Shown here: piece by piece, positions 56,692 through 64,000 of the stretch | Layout of the letters: each line of letters begins with the position of its first letter | Numbering within the stretch: position 1 is the stretch's first letter | Origin: Streptococcus macacae NCTC 11558 | Lineage (GTDB): Bacteria; Bacillota; Bacilli; Lactobacillales; Streptococcaceae | Length of the DNA stretch: 64,000 bases | Direction: 5' to 3' | NCBI RefSeq assembly: GCF_000187995.2 | Contig: NZ_AEUW02000001.1 | Span: 682,001-746,000 of the forward strand | Made by a program: the position numbers and the translations under genes | The notes under the pieces: generated by a model | Databases searched by the model: none | Told to the model about the DNA's origin: nothing | The model's input: the letters and a program-made list of their open reading frames with translations, nothing else

Positions 56692-57129
56692 TTAATTGAC
56701 ATTGCTTAAAAGTCTGATGACTTCTTCTTCAGTCTGGGCATCCGCTAATTTAACGACATTATCAACATCTGCACAGAAAATAGAAATATTTTGAATCATC
56801 TGCAAGTGCTCATCACCAATACCTGCGATACCAAATAAAACAGTAGCCACCTGCGGATTATCTGCCTTTCCAAAATTAACGCCATCTGGCACCTGAACCA
56901 CTGTAATCCCAGATCTGAGGACATCTTTTTTGGCTTCATCTGTTCCATGAGGAATCGCTATAAAATTCCCCATATAAACAGATAAATCTTTATCACGCTG
57001 AAGCATAGCTTCGATATAATCGGGCTTTACGTAGCCTTTATCTGCTAATAACTGACCACAATACCGGATAGCTGCCTTTTTATCGGTAAAACTTTGATTT
57101 AATTTGATTAAGTCTTTTTGAAGTTCCAT
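56692..57129 (-). CDS. mtlF: Mannitol-specific PTS enzyme IIA
   Basis: A 145-residue EIIA with the phosphorylated His in [11 protein letters not shown] near residue 60. It accepts phosphate from HPr and passes it to the EIIB domain of MtlA. It lies one base after mtlR. Confidence 0.94.
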   Translation of the reverse strand: MELQKDLIKLNQSFTDKKAAIRYCGQLLADKGYVKPDYIEAMLQRDKDLSVYMGNFIAIPHGTDEAKKDVLRSGITVVQVPDGVNFGKADNPQVATVLFGIAGIGDEHLQMIQNISIFCADVDNVVKLADAQTEEEVIRLLSNVN

Positions 57130-57130
57130 G

Positions 57131-59083
57131 TTAAGCCCCCAATTTTTTAATTTTTTCTGTAAATATCTGATTCAGTAATTGATAAAGAATATCCTTATTA
57201 CCTGTTTTATAAATTTCAGTATAAAGATGATTTTCAATAATAGACTGACTAATAGCAGTCATCAGTTCTCTTATTTCCTTGGATTCATCCAGCCGTGTCA
57301 GCATAACCAAAATTCTGTGGACCTCTTCTTCTTTATGATTCATTGATAAAGCTGTGACAGGACTTTTTAATTGATAAATTTTAAAACAGGACTTTTCAAC
57401 TTTGCTTGACTGCGTGTGCAAAAGGGCAAGTTTGGTATCAGGAATAGCCAAAGGACTGGTTTCAAAACGTTTTAATAATTTATCCGTTAAGTATACCTTA
57501 TCTGTCACCACATCCATTTGGCCTATAATTTCCGCAACACTAGCCGTAAAGGACTTGCTGTTACTTACTTCTTGATACGAAAATTCCTGAAGCAGCTGCT
57601 GAGCAGCCCTTAGATAATTTTGCAGATCATAACCCTTACTGTCTGCTCTTTCTTTTTTTAGGATAACAGTTTGGTTAGCTTGGATCTTCTGCAGATAATT
57701 CTGCAGCTGCAGAATTTCTTTAGCATCAGGATAGATCGAAATGACATGCAGATCACTATCAGCTGTAGGTCTTGTGGTCAAAACACAATGATAAGCATTT
57801 TTATCATCTTTTTTAAACTGTGCCATTCGTTTCACCTCTATTTTATCAACAAATGGTGCTATAGACCTTATTCTAGTGGCTAATAGTTCTTTAGCTAAAG
57901 GGCGTTCATCTGTCAGCAGCAAGATATCAATCGGATAAATATCTGGACTGCGCCTCAAACTAGAGGCAAAATGCAAGGTGATCAGTTCATATTCAGATTC
58001 ACGCTGTAAGTATCTTGGAAAAATATCCTGAACCAATAAACGGATAACTCTGTGAAGGTATTCATTGCCTTTCACCGCATCTTGAGCAATTGTCACTTTT
58101 GATTTATCGTCAAACAAGGTTGGCACCGCTAAGCTTAAGCGGATATGGTGGAATAAGAAATGAAAAAGCGTTTTATCCTTAGCAAAATTAATTTTAGTAT
58201 AAAGAGATACTTTATCTATCAAATTGGAAATATTATAGAAAAACTCACTGTCAAATTTTTCATGAAACAAAGGTGTCTCCTGCCTTTTAATAAGGAGCTC
58301 ATCTAAGATACTGGCATAGTAAAGGATTTCCTGAATACTGTAAAATTGACCGCTCTTCTTGGAAAATTCAGTATAAATTTTCTGAGAAAAATCAAGAGCT
58401 TCTTTACTAATATTTTGCGTAAGGGCTTCAACTTCCTTCCAGCCTGATAAGGCTAAAAGAATAATGAAAAATTCACTTAGTTTAGCATCCATCTCAGGCA
58501 GGTCCGCTTGTAAATGGCTAAAAATCTCTTTGGCTAAAGCTAACTTTTTCTTGTCCAATTTGTCAAAAATACCATAATTTTGCTGCCAAAAATCTGACAC
58601 AGAAATAGTATTGGTTAGTAAAACAGCTAACAGCCGACGGGCCGTGTGGCTGCTGTCAACCAAATGATAGCCTTTTTTACGCTCCACATACAAATCAAAA
58701 TCAAGGAGCCGTTTTTCCACTTCTGCCATATCTTGAATAACAGTCACATTTGAGACATCCAAGAGCTTTTGCAGCTGATCATTAGTCAGGTCTTCTGAAG
58801 CCGACAGCATATAATAGGTTATTAAGTTGAGGCGTTCCTTTTGTTCAAAGTTTTTTAATGTTTTAACAGCAGCTAAATTGCTCAGCTCTCCAACCAAAAT
58901 GTATTTATTATCCTCTTTAACCATGCTAACCTGAATAGCATTAAGGCTTTTTGTTAGATCAGAAATTGTCCGATAAACTGTCCGCTGCGATACTTTTAAA
59001 ATATCAGATATTTGCTTAATAGAAAGTTTCCCATAGTTTTGAAAAGCTTTCAATAATTGTTCTTCTCTCTTTGTTAGTAGCAT
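57131..59083 (-). CDS. mtlR: PRD-containing mannitol operon activator MtlR
   Basis: A 650-residue activator. Domains in order: N-terminal DeoR/HTH-11 helix-turn-helix ([19 protein letters not shown]), a second HTH near 90-140, two PTS regulation domains (about 190-400), an EIIB-like domain and a C-terminal EIIA-like domain. Phosphorylation by the PTS tunes its activity. I use the ATG at 59083; a TTG 15 bases upstream is also in frame, and neither has a strong ribosome site, so coupling to mtlA is likely. Confidence 0.88.
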   Translation of the reverse strand: MLLTKREEQLLKAFQNYGKLSIKQISDILKVSQRTVYRTISDLTKSLNAIQVSMVKEDNKYILVGELSNLAAVKTLKNFEQKERLNLITYYMLSASEDLTNDQLQKLLDVSNVTVIQDMAEVEKRLLDFDLYVERKKGYHLVDSSHTARRLLAVLLTNTISVSDFWQQNYGIFDKLDKKKLALAKEIFSHLQADLPEMDAKLSEFFIILLALSGWKEVEALTQNISKEALDFSQKIYTEFSKKSGQFYSIQEILYYASILDELLIKRQETPLFHEKFDSEFFYNISNLIDKVSLYTKINFAKDKTLFHFLFHHIRLSLAVPTLFDDKSKVTIAQDAVKGNEYLHRVIRLLVQDIFPRYLQRESEYELITLHFASSLRRSPDIYPIDILLLTDERPLAKELLATRIRSIAPFVDKIEVKRMAQFKKDDKNAYHCVLTTRPTADSDLHVISIYPDAKEILQLQNYLQKIQANQTVILKKERADSKGYDLQNYLRAAQQLLQEFSYQEVSNSKSFTASVAEIIGQMDVVTDKVYLTDKLLKRFETSPLAIPDTKLALLHTQSSKVEKSCFKIYQLKSPVTALSMNHKEEEVHRILVMLTRLDESKEIRELMTAISQSIIENHLYTEIYKTGNKDILYQLLNQIFTEKIKKLGA

Positions 59084-59112
59084 ACGTTCATTATACAACT
59101 TTCTCGTCCACT

Positions 59113-60888
59113 TTACTTATGCAGACGCGAAACAAGCCGATCATATTCTGGACTTGTTACAAGACTGTCTACAACTAATAATTGGGCATTAGGGGCTGCT
59201 TGTTGAACTTCGCTTTGCTGAGCAATTGTTGTTACGACCAAAATATTTTTAGCATTAAATTGGTCCAAATCTTGATAAAAAACAGTGGAAACTGGAATTC
59301 TAATATTATTTTGTCTGAAAATTGCTCTTAAAGTTTCCTGCCCCATTGTAGCTGAACCCCTAGCTGTTCCATGTGCAAAGGCAACTGCATCAATATGATT
59401 CAAATCAATAGCTGTACTGCTATTATCTGACATTTCCATAGGCTCTGGTTCTTTTATGTCTGATGATTGCTCATTACTTGCTAATTGTACTACTATGTCA
59501 TCGTATTTAGATGTTGCCAAAAAATTATCAACGGTTACATGAACAGCACGAGGTGTTTTCTGTAAAGCTCTGTCAGCCAGTTCTTCTTGCGTAATAATCA
59601 AGGTATTAGTCGTATCCTGAAGATTAGCAATAGCTTGATTTGTTACGGGGATCTCTAAATTCGCTTTTTTCACCTTATCACGCAAGATGGATGCTCCCAT
59701 AGCTGAGCTGCCCATACCAGCATCACAGGCAAAAATAATCTGGTGGATATTATCAACTGTAATATCTGAATCTCCTAGCCCATCATCAACTGCCTGCTGT
59801 CCTTTAGACTCAGCTTTAGCAGCTTGATTTGCAGCTTGAGCTGCTTCAAGAGAATCATCTTCCATTGATTTGTCAGATTTTAAAATAAGCGCTGCCACTA
59901 AAAAGGAAACAAGCGCTGCCATCGCAACACCTATAAAGGTTCCAAAATAAGCTCCTTTGGCAGTCATTAAGCTAATAGCAATAATAGATCCCGGAGAAGC
60001 TGCGGCTTTTAAACCACCGCCTAAAATTTGAAAGGTGAAAGTCCCTGAAACACCGCCGGCAATAGCTGCTAAAATCAAAGCAGGCTTCATTAAAATATAA
60101 GGAAAATAGATTTCATGAATACCTCCGAAAAAGTGAATAATAGCAGCCCCAGGCGCCGAAGATTTTGCAGAACCTTTTCCAAAAAACATATAAGCCAGTA
60201 AAATTCCTAGACCAGGTCCTGGATTTGATTCTAGAAGAAAAAGCACAGACTTGCCCGCTGATGCTGCTTGCTGAACACCTATTGGAACTAAGATCCCATT
60301 GCCAATAGCATTATTTAAAAATAAGACTTTAGCTGGTTCAATAAAGATATTTGCCAAAGGCAGCAAATGAACAGAAATAATCCAATCAACACCAGCAGCC
60401 ATTATATTGCTGCCGCCAACAACCAAAGGGTTAACAATATAGGTCCCTAAAACCGCTAAAATAATGCCAATAATCCCTGCCGAAAAATTATTGTAGATCA
60501 TCTCAAAACCTGACCGAACCTTCTCTTGAAAAACCTGGTCAAATTTTTTCATGCACCAGCCACCTAAAGGACCCATAATCATAGCTCCCAAAAACATAGG
60601 GATATCCGCTCCAACAATAACCCCCATAACAGCTATGGCACCGACAACAGCACCGCGTTCCTGATAAACCATTTTACCGCCGCAGTAGGCAATTAAAATA
60701 GGCAGGAGATAATGAAGGGTTGGCTGAATTAATTCAGCAATTTTAGGGTTAGGAAACCATCCTCCTTTCATAAATAAAGCTGTGATAAATCCCCAGGCAA
60801 TAATGGCTGCTATATTAGGCATTACCATATTTGACAGGGAAGTCCCGAGTTGCTGCACTCGGACTTTTAGTGAAGTTCTTTTAGCCAT
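59113..60888 (-). CDS. mtlA: Mannitol PTS enzyme IICB with an extra EIIB-like domain
   Basis: A 591-residue transporter. The EIIC membrane domain covers about 1-345 with GGIHEIYFPY near 252. EIIB follows, with the phosphorylated Cys in FACDAGMGSSAMG near 390. The last 100 residues form a second EIIB-like domain, AFAHGTARGSATMG, in which the Cys is replaced. The repeat is clear from matching IPV, VD and TS..YD positions. It imports mannitol as mannitol 1-phosphate. First gene of the operon; a possible cre overlaps its start. Confidence 0.92.
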   Translation of the reverse strand: MAKRTSLKVRVQQLGTSLSNMVMPNIAAIIAWGFITALFMKGGWFPNPKIAELIQPTLHYLLPILIAYCGGKMVYQERGAVVGAIAVMGVIVGADIPMFLGAMIMGPLGGWCMKKFDQVFQEKVRSGFEMIYNNFSAGIIGIILAVLGTYIVNPLVVGGSNIMAAGVDWIISVHLLPLANIFIEPAKVLFLNNAIGNGILVPIGVQQAASAGKSVLFLLESNPGPGLGILLAYMFFGKGSAKSSAPGAAIIHFFGGIHEIYFPYILMKPALILAAIAGGVSGTFTFQILGGGLKAAASPGSIIAISLMTAKGAYFGTFIGVAMAALVSFLVAALILKSDKSMEDDSLEAAQAANQAAKAESKGQQAVDDGLGDSDITVDNIHQIIFACDAGMGSSAMGASILRDKVKKANLEIPVTNQAIANLQDTTNTLIITQEELADRALQKTPRAVHVTVDNFLATSKYDDIVVQLASNEQSSDIKEPEPMEMSDNSSTAIDLNHIDAVAFAHGTARGSATMGQETLRAIFRQNNIRIPVSTVFYQDLDQFNAKNILVVTTIAQQSEVQQAAPNAQLLVVDSLVTSPEYDRLVSRLHK

Positions 60889-60902
60889 TGAAAACGCCTC
60901 CT
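60888..60902. promoter_or_regulatory. Possible cre (CcpA site) at the mtlA start
   Basis: TTGAAAACGCCTCCT matches WTGNAANCGNWNNCW with one mismatch. It overlaps the ribosome site and start codon of mtlA, where CcpA binding would block transcription after initiation. Catabolite control of mannitol genes is expected. Confidence 0.4.
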
Positions 60903-60993
60903 TTTTATTCTAGCCTTACTATATCATTTCTTTGCTATTGAAAAAACTCAAATTTTGGCAGTCTATTTTTGCCATTTGAAATGCTTTTTAAAA

Positions 60994-61036
60994 GAAAAAA
61001 ACCTTAAACAGAATAACATGATCTGATTTAAGGTTT
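60994..61036 (-). terminator. Terminator after glmS
   Basis: AAACCTTAAATCAGA pairs with TCTGTTTAAGGTTT on the minus strand and is followed by a T-rich run. It lies 38 bases after the glmS stop codon. Confidence 0.85.
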
Positions 61037-61073
61037 CGATTTGATGTGATGATAAACTAATTGGTCAAAAATA

Positions 61074-62888
61074 TTATTCAACTGTAACAGCTTTTGCTAA
61101 ATTGCGCGGTTTATCCACATCAAGCCCCCGCTGGAGTGAGGCATAGTAAGCGATTAATTGAGTCGGAATAACCATTGAAATACTAGCTAAATAAGGATGA
61201 ACCTGATTAACGACAATATCATCATCTGCTTTTGCCAAACCTTCTTCTACTACCGTTAACACATTAGCACCACGCGCAGCCACCTCTTGAATATTGCCGC
61301 GTGTATGAGCAGCCACTTTTTCACTAGAGGAAATCAAAGCAATAACAGGCGTTCTCTCTTCAATTAATGAAATAGTCCCATGCTTTAATTCCCCAGCAGC
61401 AAATCCCTCACATTGAATATAAGAAATTTCTTTAAGTTTAAGAGAGGCTTCCATAGCGACATAATAATCATTGCCGCGGCCGATATAAAAGGCATTGCGT
61501 GTTTCATTCAAAAGATGAGCAACCTTATCTGAAATGAGCTCTTTTTCAGTTAAGGTGGCTTCAATAGACTGTGCTACAATTGACAATTCATGTACTAAAT
61601 CAAACTCCAATGCTTCCTTTTTACCATTAGCTTCTCCAACAGCCTTTGAAAGAAAAGCCAGAGCAGCAATTTGTGCGGTGTAGGCCTTAGTTGAAGCTAC
61701 AGCAATTTCTGGCCCTGCATGCAGTAACATCGTATAAGTAGCTTCACGGGATAAGGTGGAACCAGGCACATTGGTAATCGTTAAGCTAGGAACTCCCATA
61801 GCATTGGCTTTAACCAGCACTTGACGGCTATCTGCAGTTTCGCCAGACTGGCTCAAAAGGATGAACATAGGCTTTTGGCTTAAAAGCGGCATATTATAGC
61901 CCCATTCAGAAGCAATTCCAAGCTCAACCGGTGTGTCCGTCAAGGTTTCAATCATTGATTTAGCAGCAAAACCTGCATTATAAGACGTTCCTGCAGCTAA
62001 AATATAAATACGGTCAGATTCTTGAACAGATTTGACAATAGCTGGATCAACCGTCATCTGCGCATTGTCATCTGCATAAGTTGAAATTAATTTACGCATA
62101 ACCGTTGGCTGTTCATCAATTTCTTTTAGCATATAGTAAGGGTAGGTCCCTTTACCAATATCAGATAAATCAAGCTCAGCTGTATAAGGAGAACGCTCAA
62201 CAGGGTTGCCGTCATAATCAGTTATCTCAACAGTATCTTTTGTTAAAACAACCAATTCTTGGTCATGAATTTCCATAAACTGATTTGTTTCACGGATCAT
62301 AGCCATAGCATCTGAACACACCATATTATAACCTTGACCAAGCCCAATCAAGAGCGGTGATTTGTTTTTAGCCACATAAATGGTATCTGGATTTTCTGAA
62401 TCAATTAGGGCAAAAGCATAGGAACCTTCAATAATATGCAGTGCCTTTTTGAAAGCTTCCAGAACAGATAGGCCCTCTTCTGCAAACTGACCAATTAAAT
62501 GAACAGCAATTTCAGTATCAGTTTGTCCCTTTAAAGTATGGCCTGCCAAGTAGTCTTCCTTGATTTGCAGATAGTTTTCAATAACACCGTTATGAACTAA
62601 AATAAAACGTCCTGTTGCCGATGTATGAGGATGAGCATTTTCTTCAGTAGCATGGCCATGCGTTGCCCAGCGTGTATGGCCAATCCCCGTTGAGCCAGCA
62701 ACATCAATGCCGATTTTAGCACGTAAATCTGAGATTCTTCCAACAGACTTGATTAAGCGTCCATCTGAAGCTTTATCAATAACATAAATTCCTGCTGAGT
62801 CATAACCGCGATATTCTAATTTTTCCAAACCTTGCATTAAAATATCTGTTGCATTACGATTTCCTACTACACCTACAATTCCACACAT
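61074..62888 (-). CDS. glmS: Glutamine-fructose-6-phosphate aminotransferase
   Basis: A 604-residue enzyme making glucosamine 6-phosphate for cell-wall synthesis. The protein begins CGIVGVVG after Met; Cys1 is the glutaminase nucleophile, which fixes the start at 62888. The glutaminase domain covers 1-240 and two SIS domains follow, with GTSYNAG near 300 and SQSGETADS near 345. The AAGGAGG site lies unusually far upstream (about 33 bases), with a small hairpin between. Two NagR-type operators flank its promoter. Confidence 0.95.
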   Translation of the reverse strand: MCGIVGVVGNRNATDILMQGLEKLEYRGYDSAGIYVIDKASDGRLIKSVGRISDLRAKIGIDVAGSTGIGHTRWATHGHATEENAHPHTSATGRFILVHNGVIENYLQIKEDYLAGHTLKGQTDTEIAVHLIGQFAEEGLSVLEAFKKALHIIEGSYAFALIDSENPDTIYVAKNKSPLLIGLGQGYNMVCSDAMAMIRETNQFMEIHDQELVVLTKDTVEITDYDGNPVERSPYTAELDLSDIGKGTYPYYMLKEIDEQPTVMRKLISTYADDNAQMTVDPAIVKSVQESDRIYILAAGTSYNAGFAAKSMIETLTDTPVELGIASEWGYNMPLLSQKPMFILLSQSGETADSRQVLVKANAMGVPSLTITNVPGSTLSREATYTMLLHAGPEIAVASTKAYTAQIAALAFLSKAVGEANGKKEALEFDLVHELSIVAQSIEATLTEKELISDKVAHLLNETRNAFYIGRGNDYYVAMEASLKLKEISYIQCEGFAAGELKHGTISLIEERTPVIALISSSEKVAAHTRGNIQEVAARGANVLTVVEEGLAKADDDIVVNQVHPYLASISMVIPTQLIAYYASLQRGLDVDKPRNLAKAVTVE

Positions 62889-62935
62889 ATGATTTACTGA
62901 CAGCAAATCCAGTTTGCTGCTTCCTCCTTACAGTT

Positions 62936-62952
62936 AAAATTGGTCTAGTCTT
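62936..62952. promoter_or_regulatory. NagR-type operator, downstream copy
   Basis: The 17-mer AAAATTGGTCTAGTCTT contains a half-conserved dre/NagR site (ATTGGTCTAGACCAAT). An identical copy lies 78 bases away at 63014-63030, beyond the -35. This copy sits in the 5' leader. NagR (GntR family) represses amino-sugar genes and is reported to control glmS in S. mutans. Confidence 0.7.
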
Positions 62953-62980
62953 TTTTGCTAGATTTTTAGATAACAAAGAC

Positions 62981-63009
62981 AGTATATAACTTTATTTATC
63001 CAAAGTCAA
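62981..63009 (-). promoter_or_regulatory. Promoter of glmS
   Basis: On the minus strand TTGACT (63009-63004) and TATACT (62986-62981) are 17 bases apart. It lies between the two NagR-type operators, so the leader is about 86 bases long. Confidence 0.85.
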
Positions 63010-63013
63010 CAGC

Positions 63014-63030
63014 AAAATTGGTCTAGTCTT
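63014..63030. promoter_or_regulatory. NagR-type operator, upstream copy
   Basis: Identical 17-mer AAAATTGGTCTAGTCTT, directly upstream of the -35 box of glmS. Paired with the copy at 62936-62952 it could support a repression loop. Confidence 0.7.
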
Positions 63031-63063
63031 ATAAGAGCAAAAATAAAAGAGCAATCCCTTGAA

Positions 63064-63624
63064 CTACTCTGTTTTAACAAAACCAAAATGACCAAGCGGT
63101 AAAACTCTAAAGGTAACAACTCCTTTAATCTGAGATCTTTTAATCAAACCAAAAGTTCGGCTGTCCTGCTTATTGGATCGCTGATCGTTTAAAATTAAAT
63201 AGCTTCCTTTAGGAATTTTATTTGATTTGCTTTTACGAATACTTGATACCGTAAAATCTGCTGTAAAAGGATTTTGATTTTTATGATTTTTGATGTGAAA
63301 TTTCTTTTTCAGTGGATTAATATAAGATTGACTGGCAATCTTTTTATTGCGATAAAAAATATCATCCATATAGGTAATACTGTCATGAGGATCTCCGATG
63401 ATTCTTCCGATGTGAGTATGGCCTTTTGCCTCATAGACCACAAACTCTTTATAATCAGGCTTACTGGTTCTTGTAAAGGTAATCAGATCTCCTTTTTTGA
63501 GATAGCTATTAGCATCTGCCTGAGTAACACGGTAAGTTGAAAAAACAAATATCCTTAACAAAAGCAAGACCAAAATGACTAAAATAACTAAAAGGATATC
63601 CCTAATAAAATCACGCTTAACCAT
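63064..63624 (-). CDS. Signal peptidase I homologue lacking catalytic residues
   Basis: A 186-residue protein with an N-terminal membrane anchor (8-30) and the overall plan of type I signal peptidase. The late box is recognisable (NDQRSNKQDSRTFGLI versus GDNR..S.DSR.FG). But the Ser box, normally GHSM.P, reads TQADANSY, and the Lys box, normally VKRVIG, reads HIGRIIG. Both the Ser and the Lys of the dyad are missing, so it cannot be a normal peptidase. It could be a chaperone-like or assembly factor, as proposed for pilus-associated SipA proteins. It is not adjacent to pilus genes here. Confidence 0.8.
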   Translation of the reverse strand: MVKRDFIRDILLVILVILVLLLLRIFVFSTYRVTQADANSYLKKGDLITFTRTSKPDYKEFVVYEAKGHTHIGRIIGDPHDSITYMDDIFYRNKKIASQSYINPLKKKFHIKNHKNQNPFTADFTVSSIRKSKSNKIPKGSYLILNDQRSNKQDSRTFGLIKRSQIKGVVTFRVLPLGHFGFVKTE

Positions 63625-63701
63625 TAATATCTCCTTAATTTATTCAACTTATTATAGCACTTTTTAAGAGATAAACAAAGCGAGATAACTTGCAAAAAAG
63701 C

Positions 63702-63944
63702 CTAATTGTCTCCAAAAATGACAGACAAAACGGCAATGACAATAATAGCTCCCAGTATTGAGGAGAAAAAGGACATCCCAGCTATCGTCGGCCCCCAAAA
63801 GCCAAATAATCTATGACCAATCCAGGCGCCTAATAGACCTGCAAAAATTTTAGTCAAACAGCCCATAGACCGCCCTCGATTAGTAATTGAAACAGCTATA
63901 GAACCAATTAAAGCACTCACAATTATAGTCCAAATAAGTGTCAT
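63702..63944 (-). CDS. GlsB/YeaQ/YmgE family membrane protein
   Basis: An 80-residue membrane protein with three hydrophobic segments and glycine-rich turns (FAGLLGAWIGHRLFGFWGP), the pattern of the transglycosylase-associated GlsB/YeaQ family, often stress-induced. Function unknown. Confidence 0.8.
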   Translation of the reverse strand: MTLIWTIIVSALIGSIAVSITNRGRSMGCLTKIFAGLLGAWIGHRLFGFWGPTIAGMSFFSSILGAIIVIAVLSVIFGDN

Positions 63945-63965
63945 CTGGTCTTCCTTTCTGATCTA

Positions 63966-64000
63966 ATACTCTTCGAAAATCTCTTCAAACTAGATCAGCT
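63966..64000. repeat. Streptococcal intergenic repeat, cut by the window edge
   Basis: Begins ATACTCTTCGAAAATC and continues TTCAAACTAGATCAGCT at the edge. This is the same family as the unit at 55351-55445, in the opposite orientation. Confidence 0.65.

Noticed and set aside
63064..63624. Active signal peptidase I (lepB)
   Set aside because: Catalytic Ser and Lys positions are both replaced, so I describe it as an inactive homologue.

Overview
The window looks like about 64 kb of Streptococcus mutans or a very close relative. Gene content and order support this: coaA-rpsT-ciaRH-pepN, pst-phoU, an Spx/ribF/truB block, a two-component system next to a LctFEG-type transporter, then the mannitol PTS and glmS. 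The DNA is low in G+C, with Gram-positive ribosome sites and TTGACA/TATAAT promoters. No tRNA, rRNA or CRISPR array was seen.

Layout. 1-4340: nucleoside phosphorylase start, methyltransferase, pantothenate kinase, ribosomal protein S20, CiaRH. 4509-12188: aminopeptidase N and the phosphate operon pstS-C-A-B-B-phoU on the minus strand. 12286-17808: RNA m5C methyltransferase, inositol-phosphatase-like gene, UPF0223, SpxA, RibF, TruB and a hydrolase. 17941-22551: two-component system diverging from a three-gene lantibiotic-immunity-type ABC transporter (LcrRS/LctFEG-like). 22621-28027: DUF438/DUF1858 pair, DUF2130 protein, hydrolase with a GbsR/MarR-like regulator and a near-perfect operator, nitroreductase.

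28028-38766 is an AT-rich accessory island with a defence-like character. It holds a FokI-family type IIS restriction-modification pair that matches StsI in length and motifs, with M and R genes tail to tail. Upstream is a frameshifted XRE regulator behind a palindromic operator. It also holds a Ser/Thr protein kinase with a frameshifted partner, a DUF3800 gene overlapping a possible nuclease gene, and a small promoter-hairpin RNA unit between those two modules. Remnants of a SIR2-like gene, an AraC/GyrI effector-binding gene and an ABC exporter complete it. Several of the broken genes are broken at homopolymer runs.

38767-49516: DUF915 hydrolase, cyclase-like gene, O-acetylhomoserine sulfhydrylase, an EfeO-EfeB-EfeU-TatC-TatA iron/Tat operon preceded by a PerR/Fur-like box, and PcrA. 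49609-64000: glycine riboswitch and AGCS symporter, MntE-type cation exporter, amino-acid ABC transporter, PhnA-like protein, mannitol operon mtlA-mtlR-mtlF-mtlD, glmS with two NagR-type operators, a signal-peptidase homologue lacking its catalytic residues, and a small GlsB/YeaQ-type membrane protein. Intergenic copies of a streptococcal repeat lie near 55.4 kb and at the right edge.

The strongest leads are the StsI-like system with its own recognition sites in the methylase leader, the RNA unit beside DUF3800, the kinase module, and three paralogues or domains that have lost catalytic residues (one PstB, the second EIIB-like domain of MtlA, the signal peptidase homologue).
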